Position numbers and translations under genes: made by a program
Shown here: piece by piece, positions 36,274 to 46,891 of the stretch
Layout: each line of letters starts with the position of its first letter
How positions within the stretch are numbered: the first letter of the stretch is position 1
Assembly (NCBI RefSeq): GCF_030272615.1
Contig: NC_081407.1
Location: forward strand, 317,032,456 to 317,096,455
Length of the DNA: 64,000 bases
Direction of reading: 5' to 3'
DNA from: Cryptomeria japonica
Taxonomy: Eukaryota; Streptophyta; Pinopsida; Cupressales; Cupressaceae
The notes under the pieces: generated by a model
What the model was told of the DNA's origin: nothing
The model's database searches: none
What the model saw: the letters and a program-made list of their open reading frames with translations, nothing else

Positions 36274-36368
36274 AAGTTTCATTCTAGAGGTTGTGTGTCC
36301 TGAATTTCTCATTGTAGGGTGGTGGATTGCAGACCTGACCTGCAATTGCAGAGGACTAGCGTGAATCG

Positions 36369-37533
36369 ATGGCGCGAAGAGGAACTAGGAATGGTGGAGC
36401 ACGTGTGAATGCAAACCATGCTATGATGGAGATGTTGCGAGGTAGTAGCCCAGTTAGAAGTCATGGAGACATCCCAAAGAAGAGGCTGACATATTGAAGA
36501 TGTTAGTGAAGATGAAGGAGAAGAAGCCCTGACAAAACAAGTAAACCTACTAGTGGTTGATCCAGATGAAGAAAAGTTTTTAAGGGTTTTGAGTAGGGTG
36601 AACACTAAAACTCATTATACCCCACTGAAATATGATGGGAAGTTAGATTCAGATGAATTGATGGATTGGGTCTCAGAGATGGAGAAGTTTTTCAATTTTG
36701 AAAATTCTACAGAAGAGAGGAAGGTGAAATATGCCTGTACCCAGTTGAGAGGTCATGCATCTCTTTGGTGGGAGCATTTGCAAGTTGATATACAAAGAAG
36801 AGGTAAAGAGAAGATCAAGATGTGGGAGAGGATTATCGCTAAGTTGAAATCAAAGTTTGTGCCGATGAATTATCAAGTGGATTTGTTTTGAAAGTTGCAG
36901 AATCTAAGATAGAAGGAATCTAGTGTGAAGGAGTACACTAAAGCATTTTAGAAGTTGAACATTAGATCCGGACATGTTGATGATGAAGTTGAACAAATTT
37001 AAATATATTTGAATGGATTACGGATGTCTATACAAGATGAACTCAGTATAATCAAATTGGAGAGTATTGAAGAGGCTTACCAGTATGCCCTAAAGGCGAA
37101 AGAGAAATTGAACAAAAGATATGAGCATAGAAAAAGAGGTAGGGGTGGAAGGTTTACTAGAGGAATATTTCAAGGAGGAAGAGGATATACTAGAGGAAGA
37201 GGAACCAATACAAATAAATTCAAGGACAAGGAAGTGAGAAAACAAGGTAGTTCATACTGGAATGATGATAAAAATTTATACCAGAGGAGAGAACCAGATG
37301 GTTACAAGAATGAGAACTTTGGGAGAAAAGACAAGAGGATATTCAGAGGAACATGCTTTAAGTGTGGAGGAGAAAGACACCATGCATTCGAATGTAAGAA
37401 GACAGAGGCTACCAGAAGAGAAGTAGTGGTGGAAGAAAACCCCACTGGATCAGACAATAAACAGAAAGATGGAGAACTATTGATGTTGAGGAGAGATTTG
37501 TGTGATACCAGAGGAGATGAAGAGCCCTTGTAG
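36369..37533 (+). pseudogene. D gag
   Basis: The likely start is MARRGTRNGG at 36369. A stop near 36498 and a frame change lead into the open stretch 36553-36891, which holds the retrotransposon gag core (LMDWVSEMEKFFNFENSTEE, then RGHASLWWEHL). After stops at 36889-37000, 37009-37533 holds the basic Arg/Gly-rich region and one CCHC knuckle (CFKCGGERHHAFEC, near 37357). Gag packages RNA into the particle. It ends at a stop just before the protease. Confidence 0.85.
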
Positions 37534-37542
37534 AGGAAGAAT

Positions 37543-37911
37543 TTGTTCAAGACCAGATGTAAGGTATCTGGTAAGTGTTGTGAAGTTGTTATTTATAGTG
37601 GTAGTTCAGATAATCTTGTTTTAGAGGAGTTGGTGAATAAGTTGAAATTGAAAAGATTAAAACACCCTAAGCCTTACCAGATAGCATGGATTCAGGATGA
37701 ACATAAGTTGTTAGTAAGTAAACAATGTTTGGTGAAATTAAAAATTGGGAATTATCATGATGAAGTTTTGTGTGATATTATGCCTATGGATATTTGTCAT
37801 CTTTTGTTGAGTAGATCTTGGTATTTTGATAGACACGCTATACATGATGGAAGGAAGAATGCATACACTATTGTGGCCAAAAGGATGAAGCAAAAATATT
37901 ATGGCCAATAG
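37543..37911 (+). pseudogene. D aspartic protease, active-site Asp lost
   Basis: Retropepsin-like domain. The active-site motif reads IYSGSSDNLV where D-S-G-S is expected, so the catalytic Asp is Tyr. Downstream, DIMPMDICHLLLSRSWYFDR matches the usual end of the chromovirus protease domain (LGRPW-type motif, here LSRSW). Confidence 0.85.
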
Positions 37912-38347
37912 GATGAATCAAACATTGTTACCTTTGGAGGAACCTTTGAAGAATGAAGTTTGTACGAATGCCAGAATCTGTTTAGTAGATGGAAGAAAAT
38001 TCATGGATGGACTGAGACATGAGAATGTGTGTTTTTCCTTAATTCCTAAGAAGACCGAGAGACTGAAATTGGAAGGAGAACACTCATAAGAGATAAGAGA
38101 TTTTTTGACAAAATATGAGGACATCATTTCAGATAATGTACCTGATGGATTGCCACTTGTTAGAAGTATTAGTCATTGCATGGACTTGGTTCCTAGAGCT
38201 AGTTTTCCTAACAAAGCTACACACTGGTTGACACTGGCAGAGAATGAAGAACTGAATAGACAAGTGCAGGAGCTATTGAAGAAAGGTTTGATTAGGGAGA
38301 GTTTGAGCCCTTGTGCAGTACCAATAGTATTAGCACCTAAGAAGAAT
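37912..38347 (+). pseudogene. D reverse transcriptase, N-terminal part
   Basis: It includes the stretch before RT and RT motif 1 (LPLVRSISHCMDLVPRASFP, ELLKKGLIRESLSPCAVPIV, APKK). It is cut at 38347 by element E; the coding frame resumes at 43160 with [14 protein letters not shown]. Confidence 0.88.
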
Positions 38348-38810
38348 TGTGAGATTTTGCCAAGATCAAGAGGCAATGGAAAGCACAAATAAGAGAGAAC
38401 AAAATAGATGATAGAAATAAACTATATTCTATCAAGATGAAAAATATGATCAACTGGATCATTAGGCGTTACATACAATCAATATGAGCCTACTTATATA
38501 GGCAAGGCTATATGGATATGTGAGCACACAAACATGACATGTGGCTCAATAAGAAACAAGGGTAGATAGGAAATAGGTGTGGGTAGGTAGGAGAAACAAT
38601 ATAATATTCCACATGAGGTGGATCACCCACTGAATGTGGAGTTTAACAACAAGATCACACCATAAAAGGTGGAAATTCTCCTACACACACTATCCCAATG
38701 TGGCACAAACACCCAAGTGTCTCATACCCAAACTACTATGTAATGCATTTCCTAAGTAAACTTAAGTAAAGTGTAATAATATCCAAGATGAATAATTATT
38801 TACACCAACA
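38348..38810 (-). repeat. E 3' LTR (463 bp)
   Basis: It pairs with 42713-43154; the extra 21 bp are near 38562-38582 (an AGGAAATAGGTG stretch). Confidence 0.94.
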
Positions 38811-39033
38811 CGTCCCCTTAAGTGCAACTTAGGGGAATGCACTAAAGTCTACAATGCAACTAAGCAATGCAAGATGGGTCTCGGCTACTAGGCCATGTTA
38901 GGTACCCATGTACAAATGCAAATGCATGAAAACCAATGCAATGAAATCTCTCACAAAGCGGCGAAAGAGAGAAAAATCCAATGGGAAAAAGCCCTCCCCC
39001 AAAAGAGAGATGAAAGCTAGATACAAAGAACTC
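38811..39033 (-). other. E polypurine tract and 3' untranslated region
   Basis: CGTCCCCTTAAG (38811-38822) is the reverse of CTTAAGGGGACG, directly beside the LTR. The rest is non-coding. Confidence 0.7.
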
Positions 39034-41310
39034 TCATAGAGGAATGTGAGGAACAAAACCCCATATGAGGAAAAAGTCCCCCCCATATGAGAGAAGAAGA
39101 GAAGCTAGGAAGCCCCCCCTCAATGTGGAATCTGTACCAATGATAGAAGCTCGATGTATGAAGAAAATGCTCCACGAACATCGAACCATGTTCCTCCCCT
39201 TAGGAAGAAACAAAACCAAAGGTGTATCCATGAAGTCTCCCCAATCATGAAGGGAAGATGTATGAAAAGAACTCATGATGAAAGGAATCTCTGAAAACTG
39301 CTCAAGTGTCCCCATGTCGATGCTGAAAGATACCCCCTCCAAAGGTGGTAAACTATGCCACACTGTTGAAAAAGGCACTCCAAGATCTAGTGGAGATGAA
39401 TGTAGAACAATATCCAAAGACTCACATGTCTCCTCTAAACATAAAGAGACCTCCTCTGACTGTTGTACATAAGTATCCACAATCATATCAACCTCGAAAG
39501 AATGATCATGTAGAGAATGAACAAGAGGGTTAGAGTGTTCCCTCACAACAATCAAAGAAGGATCATCTTCATCAAAGAGAAGATGAATGTCATCAATGAT
39601 GTCTCCCAAATCTACAATGTAAGATTCCACAAACAAACCTGCAATGTCTGTCAAGTAATCATCCCATGAATCTGAAGCTGGAAGACAATGAATATCCTGC
39701 TGCACTGAATCACATGAAGGCAAAATTGTTGCACTGTCCGCATCATCAAGTGCAATAGGTGATGTGATATAAATATGAGGAGATGAATTACAAGGCTCAA
39801 GAATGGGGTCACATGTGAGAATCCCCATGTTCAAGTGCCCAAAGTTCTCCTCAAAATCTGAACCATCACAAGAAGTGTGATCAACATGTGTAGAATCATC
39901 AAATGTGAAATCATCATCATCAACAAAATCTGAAAAGGAGTATAACCAAGATGCATGATCAACCACCCCAGTTGCAATGATAGCTCTAGTCTCCAAGTCT
40001 CTAATGAAAACTGACTCAGGTGTGAACTCCACAACTCTCTTAGTTGCGTCATGTGTGATTTGATAGATGGAAAGGAGATTGTTTGTCAAGTGGGGTACAC
40101 ACAACACATTATTGAAGGAGTTATCCCCAATGTTAATAGATCCTTTCCCAATCACATCCAGGTATGTATGATTGCCCATCAAAATATGCGGCATGGTGCA
40201 AGGCTCAAATGTAGAGAACATAGACTGTGAAGATGCCATATGATGAGAAGCCCCTGAATCTAGAAGCCATCTCTCTGAATCATGAGTGGTAGTAGCACAA
40301 AGAGCTTTTCCTTTTCTTGTCCCAAAAGAGTGAGTCTTCCCATTTGTAGAAGCCATGAATGCTTGCCCTTTTTCTTTTGAATGTGAGGAAGTGGAAGTTG
40401 ATGAATCATCCTTGTTGTAGACATTAGGCAAATCAATGTTATGCTTTTTGATGATATGTGTGAGCTCATCAATCTTCTTAGAATGGCAACGACGCTCCTC
40501 ATGACCAAACTTTTTACAATAGGTACAAGTAGGTTTCTCCCTCTTTGGTGAGTTATCCCTCTTGGAAGAGGATGAATCTCCTTGTTGTGGAGAAGATGGT
40601 GCTTTGTCCTTAGGTTTTGATTGCCATTTCTTCTTGTTTGAGTTGTCCTTTCCTTGATTGCCTTTGTTCCCTTGATTTGCCACTAATGCTTGAGACTTAG
40701 AAGCCTTAAGAATGCCCATGCTTATCAACTTAGTTTGTTCCATCATTAACATTTCAGTGAAAGCATCAAATGTAGGCATTGTGTAGCTTGAACCCATTGT
40801 CATCCTATGGGTTTGGAAACTAGAAACAAATACTGCATATTCTGGAGGAAGCTTGCCCATCAAGTTGAAGATCAATTGAGTATCCTTCTTATCAATGCCA
40901 CAATCTTTGAGTTGTGCCCTCAACTCATTTTCCTTGGTGACATAATCTTGTATAGTATCAAAGTTCTTAGGATCCAACATGGTGAGATCACTATCAATTT
41001 GATATCCCCTAATCTCATCAACTTGACCATACAAGTCTTGAAACTTTTGCCAAGCATCCTTGATTAGAGTACATTTCTCAATATGCAAAATGAGATCCTT
41101 TGATACATACTTTCTTAAGGTACCAATTGCCATGATATTTTTAGTAAGCCAATCCAAGTGACCAACTGGATCAACCTTAGGATCAGTGGGAGCAACAATA
41201 GTTCCATCAATGTAATGAGTTATTCCTTTTTCCATAAGTTTACTCCATGCATCAATTTTCCAAGTAGCATAATTATGAGGAGTTAATAGAGGAAACTTAG
41301 AAGAACCCAT
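39034..41310 (-). CDS. E gag-protease protein with an unknown acidic C-terminal region
   Basis: Uninterrupted ORF. I choose the Met at 41310 (MGSSKFPLLTPHNYATWK), giving 758 residues, because copia gag proteins usually begin this way; an upstream in-frame Met at 41370 would add 20. Residue numbers below count from the chosen Met. Gag (UBN2/DUF4219-like) spans about 1-210; a Lys/Ser-rich linker follows; a CCHC knuckle CTYCKKFGHEERRC is at about 262-275. The retropepsin motif LLDSGASHHMAS has its catalytic Asp at about 351, and NLLSIYQIT and the short pre-integrase-like stretch follow to about 455. The last 300 residues are Asp/Ser-rich and end in a hydrophobic segment; I do not recognise them. 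The usual integrase, RT and RNase H are absent. The protein could build particles and rely on another copia element for replication. Confidence 0.9.
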   Translation of the reverse strand: MGSSKFPLLTPHNYATWKIDAWSKLMEKGITHYIDGTIVAPTDPKVDPVGHLDWLTKNIMAIGTLRKYVSKDLILHIEKCTLIKDAWQKFQDLYGQVDEIRGYQIDSDLTMLDPKNFDTIQDYVTKENELRAQLKDCGIDKKDTQLIFNLMGKLPPEYAVFVSSFQTHRMTMGSSYTMPTFDAFTEMLMMEQTKLISMGILKASKSQALVANQGNKGNQGKDNSNKKKWQSKPKDKAPSSPQQGDSSSSKRDNSPKREKPTCTYCKKFGHEERRCHSKKIDELTHIIKKHNIDLPNVYNKDDSSTSTSSHSKEKGQAFMASTNGKTHSFGTRKGKALCATTTHDSERWLLDSGASHHMASSQSMFSTFEPCTMPHILMGNHTYLDVIGKGSINIGDNSFNNVLCVPHLTNNLLSIYQITHDATKRVVEFTPESVFIRDLETRAIIATGVVDHASWLYSFSDFVDDDDFTFDDSTHVDHTSCDGSDFEENFGHLNMGILTCDPILEPCNSSPHIYITSPIALDDADSATILPSCDSVQQDIHCLPASDSWDDYLTDIAGLFVESYIVDLGDIIDDIHLLFDEDDPSLIVVREHSNPLVHSLHDHSFEVDMIVDTYVQQSEEVSLCLEETCESLDIVLHSSPLDLGVPFSTVWHSLPPLEGVSFSIDMGTLEQFSEIPFIMSSFHTSSLHDWGDFMDTPLVLFLPKGRNMVRCSWSIFFIHRASIIGTDSTLRGGFLASLLLSYGGDFFLIWGFVPHIPL

Positions 41311-42699
41311 AGCAGCAAAAAGGAAGGAACACAAGAGCACAAAAGCACAAGAGACATCCCCCAAATTCACTCAATCAAATTACCCCCCCAAAAATGATGA
41401 TTTTGGCACTTTATATGTAGTGCGTGTACAATAGGCCACTTGCAAACAATGGCAAGGTGGACTTTTGATTTTGTTTTACAACTGCCCCAATAGGCTAAGA
41501 ACTACAAAGCAAAAGATCAGAAAGATAGATCTATGAAATAAGACCATATGATGAAAGTACAATTTCTACCCAAAATTGCTATAAACAGATAGCATATTAT
41601 GAGAGTAGAGGAAAAATCATGCACTTTAAAAAAAAATGGCACCTGAAAAGGAGTTCGTATGAGCCCAAACGGAGTCCTGGAAGTTGCAGAAATGGGGATT
41701 GGATAGGTACAGTCACCAAAAACTGATAATTCTGAAAAATCTATTTGTCAAAATCAGAAACTAATTCTACCACATGAAAGTACACGAAATTCTAGCCTAT
41801 TTCAAAAAAAAATGCACCAAAAAAGGAGCAAAAATGAGCAAGATATGGCCATTTGAAGTTGAACTGTAAAATCAAAAAGCTTAATGAGAGGGGGTCAAAA
41901 AATTTCAAACTACTCCTGATGTGGCATTGATGTCAGAAAATGATGAGCTTAAATTTGACGCTCATCTTCCCATCAAAAAAATTTCACCTCCCTACCCATT
42001 CAGCGTCCGTACAGTACAGATTGGATGATGTGGCACTGTGACTAGCGTACAGATGTCGACCGTGGGCCAGTGGATGCCTACCACATGGAAGACATGGGTC
42101 CCACCAGTTTTATTGTCTACCGGTGAGTGAAGGTGGTGGAGTATGGTGGGCTCAACTACGGAGGCGACTAGCTGGCAGTGGCGTGGCGGGGAGGTCGCGG
42201 CGGAGCCTGGTCGGCGAGGTGGTGGCGGGTTGCAAAACCTGGGAAGGAGCCGCGGTGGGAAGGAGCCATCGGCAGGGAAGTGCAGACCACCGATAGGGAA
42301 GTGCAAGAAGGGCCAGCTGCTGACGGAGCCGACAAGGAAAGCAGGTGCGACTGAGCAAGGTTCGCCGACGGAGGGAGCTTGGGGAGATGCCGGAGGAAGT
42401 CGTCGGGAGTTGGGAGACCTTGCAGTGGTCGGTAGAGAGATCCGTCGGTGGGGTGAACCAGAGCAGCATGGGGTCAACACAGCAGAGGTAGGTACGGGTT
42501 GCGGCTATGGAGTATGAGGGCCCTGCAACCAATTTCACAAAATAGGACGACTTTATAACCAAAATTCATGGAAACGGCCTCCTGGATGCAATGGTGAGGT
42601 TGAAAATGCTCTAAGACGCCTCCAAAAAATGCAGTCCCTTAGATCCGAAAATAGAAGCCTTCCATGATGTCTCCAAAAACCAATCAATGAAGCCCCAAT
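41311..42699 (-). other. E leader with a GC-rich block
   Basis: About 1.39 kb between gag and the primer-binding site. Most is AT-rich, but about 42000-42500 is GC-rich and open in more than one frame (for example Gly/Arg-rich on the plus strand, 42143-42517), as expected from composition. I do not accept these as genes. The block may be captured host sequence or a structured leader. Confidence 0.6.
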
Positions 42700-42712
42700 G
42701 GCTCTGATACCA
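42700..42712 (-). other. E primer-binding site
   Basis: GGCTCTGATACCA is the reverse complement of TGGTATCAGAGCC, a full match to the initiator tRNA-Met site, touching the LTR. Confidence 0.9.
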
Positions 42713-43154
42713 TGTGAGATTTTGCCAAGATCAAGAGGCAATGGAAAGCACAAATAAGAGAGAACAAAATAGATGATAGAAATAAACTGTATTCTATCAA
42801 GATGAAAAATATGATCAACTGGATCATTAAGCATTACATACAATGAATATGAGCCTACTTATATAGGCAAGGCTATATGGATATGTGAGCACACAAACAT
42901 GACATGTGGCTCAATAAGAAACAAGGGTAGGTAGGAGAAATAATATAATATTCCACATGAGGTGGATCACCCACTGAATGTGGAGTGTAACAACAAGATC
43001 ACACCATAAAAGGTGGAAATTCTCCTACACACACTATCCCAATGTGGCACAAACACCCAAGTGTCTCATACCCAAACTACTATGAAATGCATTTCCTAAA
43101 TAAACTTAAGTAAAGTGTAATAATATCCAAGATGAATAATTATTTACACCAACA
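42713..43154 (-). repeat. E 5' LTR (442 bp)
   Basis: It pairs with 38348-38810 with few substitutions. Confidence 0.94.
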
Positions 43155-43841
43155 AGAATGGAGAATGGAGGATGTGTACCGATTCAAGAGAAATAAACAA
43201 GATCACAGTGAAATATTGGTTTCCATTGCCTAGGATGGATGACATAATGGGTAGTTTGAGTGGAGAAAAATACTTTATAAAGATAGATTTGAAGAGTGGA
43301 TATCATCAGATCAGGATCAGAGAAGGTGATGAGTGGAAGACATCATTTAAGACAAATGAAGGACTATATGAATGGTTGGTGATGCCTTTTAGATTGACTA
43401 ATGCACCGAGTACTTTCATGAGGCTGATGTATGAGGTATTGAAGAAATTCTTGGGCAAGTTTGTTATTGTGTATTTGGATGACATTCTAATTTTCAGTAA
43501 GACAAAAGAGGAGCATTTGTTGCAGTTAAGACAAGTTTTGCAGAGGTTGAGAGAATAAAAGTTGTTGATCAATATTAAGAAGTGTTATTTCATGAAGGAT
43601 GAGTTAGTCTATTTAGGATTTGTGGTATTTGAGGATGTTTTGAAGATTCCCTGAGAAAGTGAAAGCCATTGTTGAGTGGCCTACACTGGAAAGAATTGGG
43701 GAGGTAAGATCATTTCATGGGTTGGCTAGTTCTTACTGGAAGTTTATCAAAAATTTCAGTTCAGTTTGTAACCCTATGACTGAGACAATGAGAGGAGATA
43801 AGAAGGAATTCAAGTGGACCACTGGAGAAAACAAGTTTTGA
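43155..43841 (+). pseudogene. D reverse transcriptase, catalytic part, and connection
   Basis: After one AGAAT copy, the frame picks up at [14 protein letters not shown]. Motifs: [29 protein letters not shown] and the active site YLDD (codons 43472-43483) in [14 protein letters not shown] stop at 43556 and a frame change near 43650 follow, then the connection sequence IGEVRSFHGLASSYWKFIKN. RT copies the element RNA into DNA. Confidence 0.92.
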
Positions 43842-44300
43842 ATTGTTGAAGCAGAAAGTGATTGAGTAGCCTGTGTTAGCTTTATCGGATTTCAATAGTA
43901 TTTCAAGTGGATTGTTATGCAAGTGGAACAACAATAGGAGTAGTCTTGAGTCAAGAAGGGAGCACAATAGCCTATTTCAGTGAGAAATTGAATGATGCCC
44001 GAAGGAGATATTCAGTGTATAATTAGGAGTTTTATGCCATAATTCAAACCTTGAAGAAATGGAGACACTACTTACTGCCTAAGGAGTTTGTGTTGTATAC
44101 AGATCATCAAGCTTTGTAGTTTTTGAATAGTCAGAGTAAGTTGAATTAGAGACATATGAGATGGGTAGAATTCTTGCAGAGTTACACCATTGTTTTGAAG
44201 CATAGAAGTGGGAAATGTAACAGTTGCTGATGCATTGAGTAGGAGAAGGAATTTGCTGACAAAAATGAGAGTGACAATATTAGGTTTTGAAGATTTGAAG
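43842..44300 (+). pseudogene. D RNase H remnant
   Basis: Heavily broken. Readable pieces are EFYAIIQTLKKWRHYLLPKE, FVLYTDHQAL and RWVEFLQSYTIVLKHRSGKC (near 44160-44220), the usual chromovirus RNase H end. RNase H removes the RNA template. Confidence 0.82.
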
Positions 44301-44429
44301 ACCTTGTATGATGAAGACCCAAATTTTGCAGAACCTTAGAAAGCATGTAGAGAACTGGTTAGGGTTGACATAAGAAAATGGTTGGATTATTTCATTTAGG
44401 ATAGGATGTTATTCAGGGGAGTTTAGCTG

Positions 44430-44658
44430 TGCATACCTAACAGTTCCATGAGAGAGAACCTGATAAAGGAGAAACAAAATGGAGGACTAGCTAGACATTT
44501 TGGCATTGACAAAATAGTTGCATTGGTGAGTGAGTAGTACTTTTGGCCCTAGATTCATAAGGATGTTAAGAGATATATGCAGAGTTGTAGAGTTTGTCAA
44601 GTTGCAAAAGGTAGTAGTCAGAATGTGGGATTGTATAAACCTTTTACAGTTGCCATGA
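44430..44658 (+). pseudogene. D integrase zinc-binding domain only
   Basis: LCIPNSSMRENLIKEKQNGG, then LARHFGIDKIVALVSE, IHKDVKRYMQSCRVCQVAKG. The first zinc-binding His is replaced (KEKQNGG where an H precedes GG in relatives), but the second His and CRVC remain. The catalytic core that should follow (about 150 residues with D, D, E) is missing; the sequence passes at about 44655 straight into chromodomain sequence. Confidence 0.83.
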
Positions 44659-44832
44659 AATGAACCGGATAATATTGAAGAGATTTTGGACAATAGGATT
44701 GGATGTAGTACCCAGAGCAATCTGTATAAGGAATATCTTGTGAAGTGGAAGGACAGGCTAGTTGAAGATTCATCTTGGATTTCTCAAGCAAAGGAAAATT
44801 GCCTTGGTTTTCCTCTGACCCCAGTAAAGTGA
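44659..44832 (+). pseudogene. D chromodomain at the integrase C-terminus
   Basis: NEPDNIEEILDNRIGCSTQS then EYLVKWKDRLVEDSSWISQA match the chromodomain signature (E-I-L-D-x-R ... Y-L-V-K-W-K ... S-W). Stop TGA at 44830-44832. Chromodomains bind histone H3 tails and bias integration toward certain chromatin. Confidence 0.85.
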
Positions 44833-44863
44833 GAGGCTAAATTTTTCAATAACCCCGAATGTC

Positions 44864-45635
44864 TGATGCAGGAGAATCCTCGGTTCACAACAATCTTGTA
44901 TCAACCAAAAAACTTTTCCTTTATGTTTGCAGTTTCAATTTTCCTTTCTGTGTATCCTGGTTTTGGTTCACTGGATCCTCTGGAGTTGGATTCTACTTGA
45001 AGAATCGATCATCTTTCTTACTTTCAGACCACATCGCATTTGGACCACTTTCCGACAAGATATTGCTACCGGTTTCCATGACAGTTTCTTGTTACCGGAT
45101 TGACAGTTATTTGTTACTGGTTGCCTGAGACCTATTTTGGTGATCTACCATAACCCATTCCGAAGCTTGAAGAGCCCTGGGCATTGATTTCGATGTTCCT
45201 TGGTATGTGGCCAACCTTCTATGTTTCATCCTTTGGATTTTCTAGAGGAATCTCTTGGTGAAGGCCGACCTTTGTTATTTTATGTTAGGTCTTGTTCTTC
45301 AGGTTTTGATCCCTTTTGGGCCGACTGGATCCTTTGGATCGATATATATTTATAATTATGCTTTAGAATGCAACGGATCAGAGAATTAGATAGCTAGACT
45401 GTGCATAGAAGATAGATCTTTTGATTCAAGGTCCCGGTTGTGACCTATTCTACCAGGCCTAAGAGCCGGTATGTTGTAACCTAGTTGTAACCGGTTGGAT
45501 TTAATGAAATTTGATGCAATTAATCAATCTGTTATGCATTGCCTCCTTCATATCTTTGTGTTTTCATTGTGTTTACTCTTGCTGGTTGGTCCGAATTGAT
45601 CTCTTTGAGGTCCCTCCTCACTGGTGACTGCTTCA
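44864..45635 (+). repeat. D 3' LTR (772 bp)
   Basis: TGATGCAGGAGAATCC to GACTGCTTCA, followed by the target copy AACTA. I see no clear polypurine tract in the 30 bases before it. Confidence 0.92.
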
Positions 45636-45640
45636 AACTA

Positions 45641-45991
45641 TCATTGTAAATGATCTGTAAGGCAGTGAGCCTTCTGGGGTTGTAGCCCTCATTGTAATTG
45701 AGCAGTGAGCTCTAGGCAGTGTGCCTGAATGCAAGTGCATTCCCTTTTGTAATATTTATGTACTCTTGATCATAGTATATGAATATTGTGGGTCAAAATC
45801 CCACCGTAGTTTTTCCCTTTCCGGGTTTCCACCTAAAAACCCTAGTGTTATGCTTTTGTGGTTGATTATCTTGTGGTTCTGCATTTTACTTTCTTGCATA
45901 TTCTTCCGGTGGTCTCAAAATAAGTTAGAAATTTTATTTACCGATAGAACACTGATTCACCTCCCCCTGTTAGTGTTCCTTGATTTCAACA
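45641..45991 (+). repeat. Element A 3' LTR, second piece
   Basis: From TCATTGTAAATGATCTG to TTGATTTCAACA it matches 14685-15035 closely. With 34806-35387 it gives 933 bp, against 925 bp for the 5' LTR. Confidence 0.92.
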
Positions 45992-46056
45992 AGTACAAAG
46001 GATCAAATTTTAAATATCTTTACCAAACCTCTTCCCAAGGAGTCATTTGAACTTCT
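45992..46056 (+). pseudogene. Cop1 RNase H tail, resuming after element A
   Basis: KDQILNIFTKPLPKESFELL is the typical copia RNase H end. It continues the frame that stops at 14110 (FVGT). Confidence 0.85.
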
Positions 46057-46815
46057 TGTTGGATTCGTTGAAAGGACTAGAATACTGAGAGGTGGGGTGA
46101 ATAAATATTCCCACGATATCTAAAACTTTCTCACAATTTCAAAATATTTTACTCAATTTCAACATTTAAGCTCATCAACATGTAATAGCAAATGTAGAAT
46201 CAACAAGAAACACAACCAAAAAAGGAACATTGGATTTTATATGTGGAAAACCCATATGGGAAAAACCATAGAGAGTGTTATATCTCAAGAAAATATAGCT
46301 AGTTATATGGTATTTACAAAAAGGGGTGGGTCATTATCGGATGACTCACTACCAGATTACAAAAGCGGCTCACTATCAGAATGCTCATTGCAATAGATAT
46401 GAGTGAATTGAGGAAAGTTGCATCTCCAAATGCATGAAATCAGTTCCAAATTAAGGTCAAATCACAACTCACAAAACCTACAATAGATATAGTAAAGGAT
46501 CTTTATACCACTATCCACAAATACTTTCATCAGATCCGGTAAGGGATTACTGCACTACTTTGCCAAACCAATCACTTGTAGCTGATCTGGTGAGGGATTA
46601 CCACACTATTGTCTATACTTTGACTTTACTCCAACTGCTTCCCTATCCACAAATTGCACTTCACACAGTGAATTCTTATCTATTGTTTCACGCACCTCTC
46701 ACTTTTTCTCCACATTTGCTAAATGCATATATATATATATATATATATATCAGAAAAATTATACACCGGGATAATATATCGACCAAGCAAAAGTAATATG
46801 CTGCTTGGATCAACA
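46057..46815 (-). repeat. reverse-oriented copia-type LTR, right end uncertain
   Basis: It starts TGTTGGATTCGTTGAAAGG; the reversed sequence contains TTCACCCCACCTCTCAGTATT and a TTTTTCCCATATGGGTTTTC block seen in the other copia-type LTRs here. A possible end is GATCAACA at 46815 (reversed start TGTTGATCC). No target-site duplication was found, so this may be part of a larger or damaged element. An AT repeat is at about 46723-46750. Confidence 0.5.
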
Positions 46816-46891
46816 CGTTATCCAATAAATCATTAACCAAGAAACATGATAGCTAAGTTAGCCTCCAAAACATCTCTACATGCTTCCTTCA
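46816..46891. other. short unassigned sequence left of element L
   Basis: No ORF or motif. It ends with CTTCA, the left target copy of L, and continues on the other side of L at 51460. Confidence 0.5.

Larger units (their letters stand above)
38348..43154 (-). mobile_element. E: short copia-type element with gag-protease only, inserted in D RT
   Basis: LTRs at both ends (463 and 442 bp; TGTGAGATTTTGCC to TTTACACCAACA) are nearly identical apart from a 21-bp indel. The target duplication is AGAAT (38343-38347 and 43155-43159). On the minus strand the order is 5' LTR, primer-binding site, GC-rich leader, one intact gag-protease ORF, polypurine tract, 3' LTR. There is no integrase, RT or RNase H. 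The intact ORF and similar LTRs make it the youngest-looking insertion in the window. Confidence 0.93.

Noticed and set aside
42143-42517. Gly/Arg-rich ORF on the plus strand, and two overlapping minus ORFs
   Set aside because: They come from GC-rich composition in the leader of E; overlapping frames are all open and there is no family motif.
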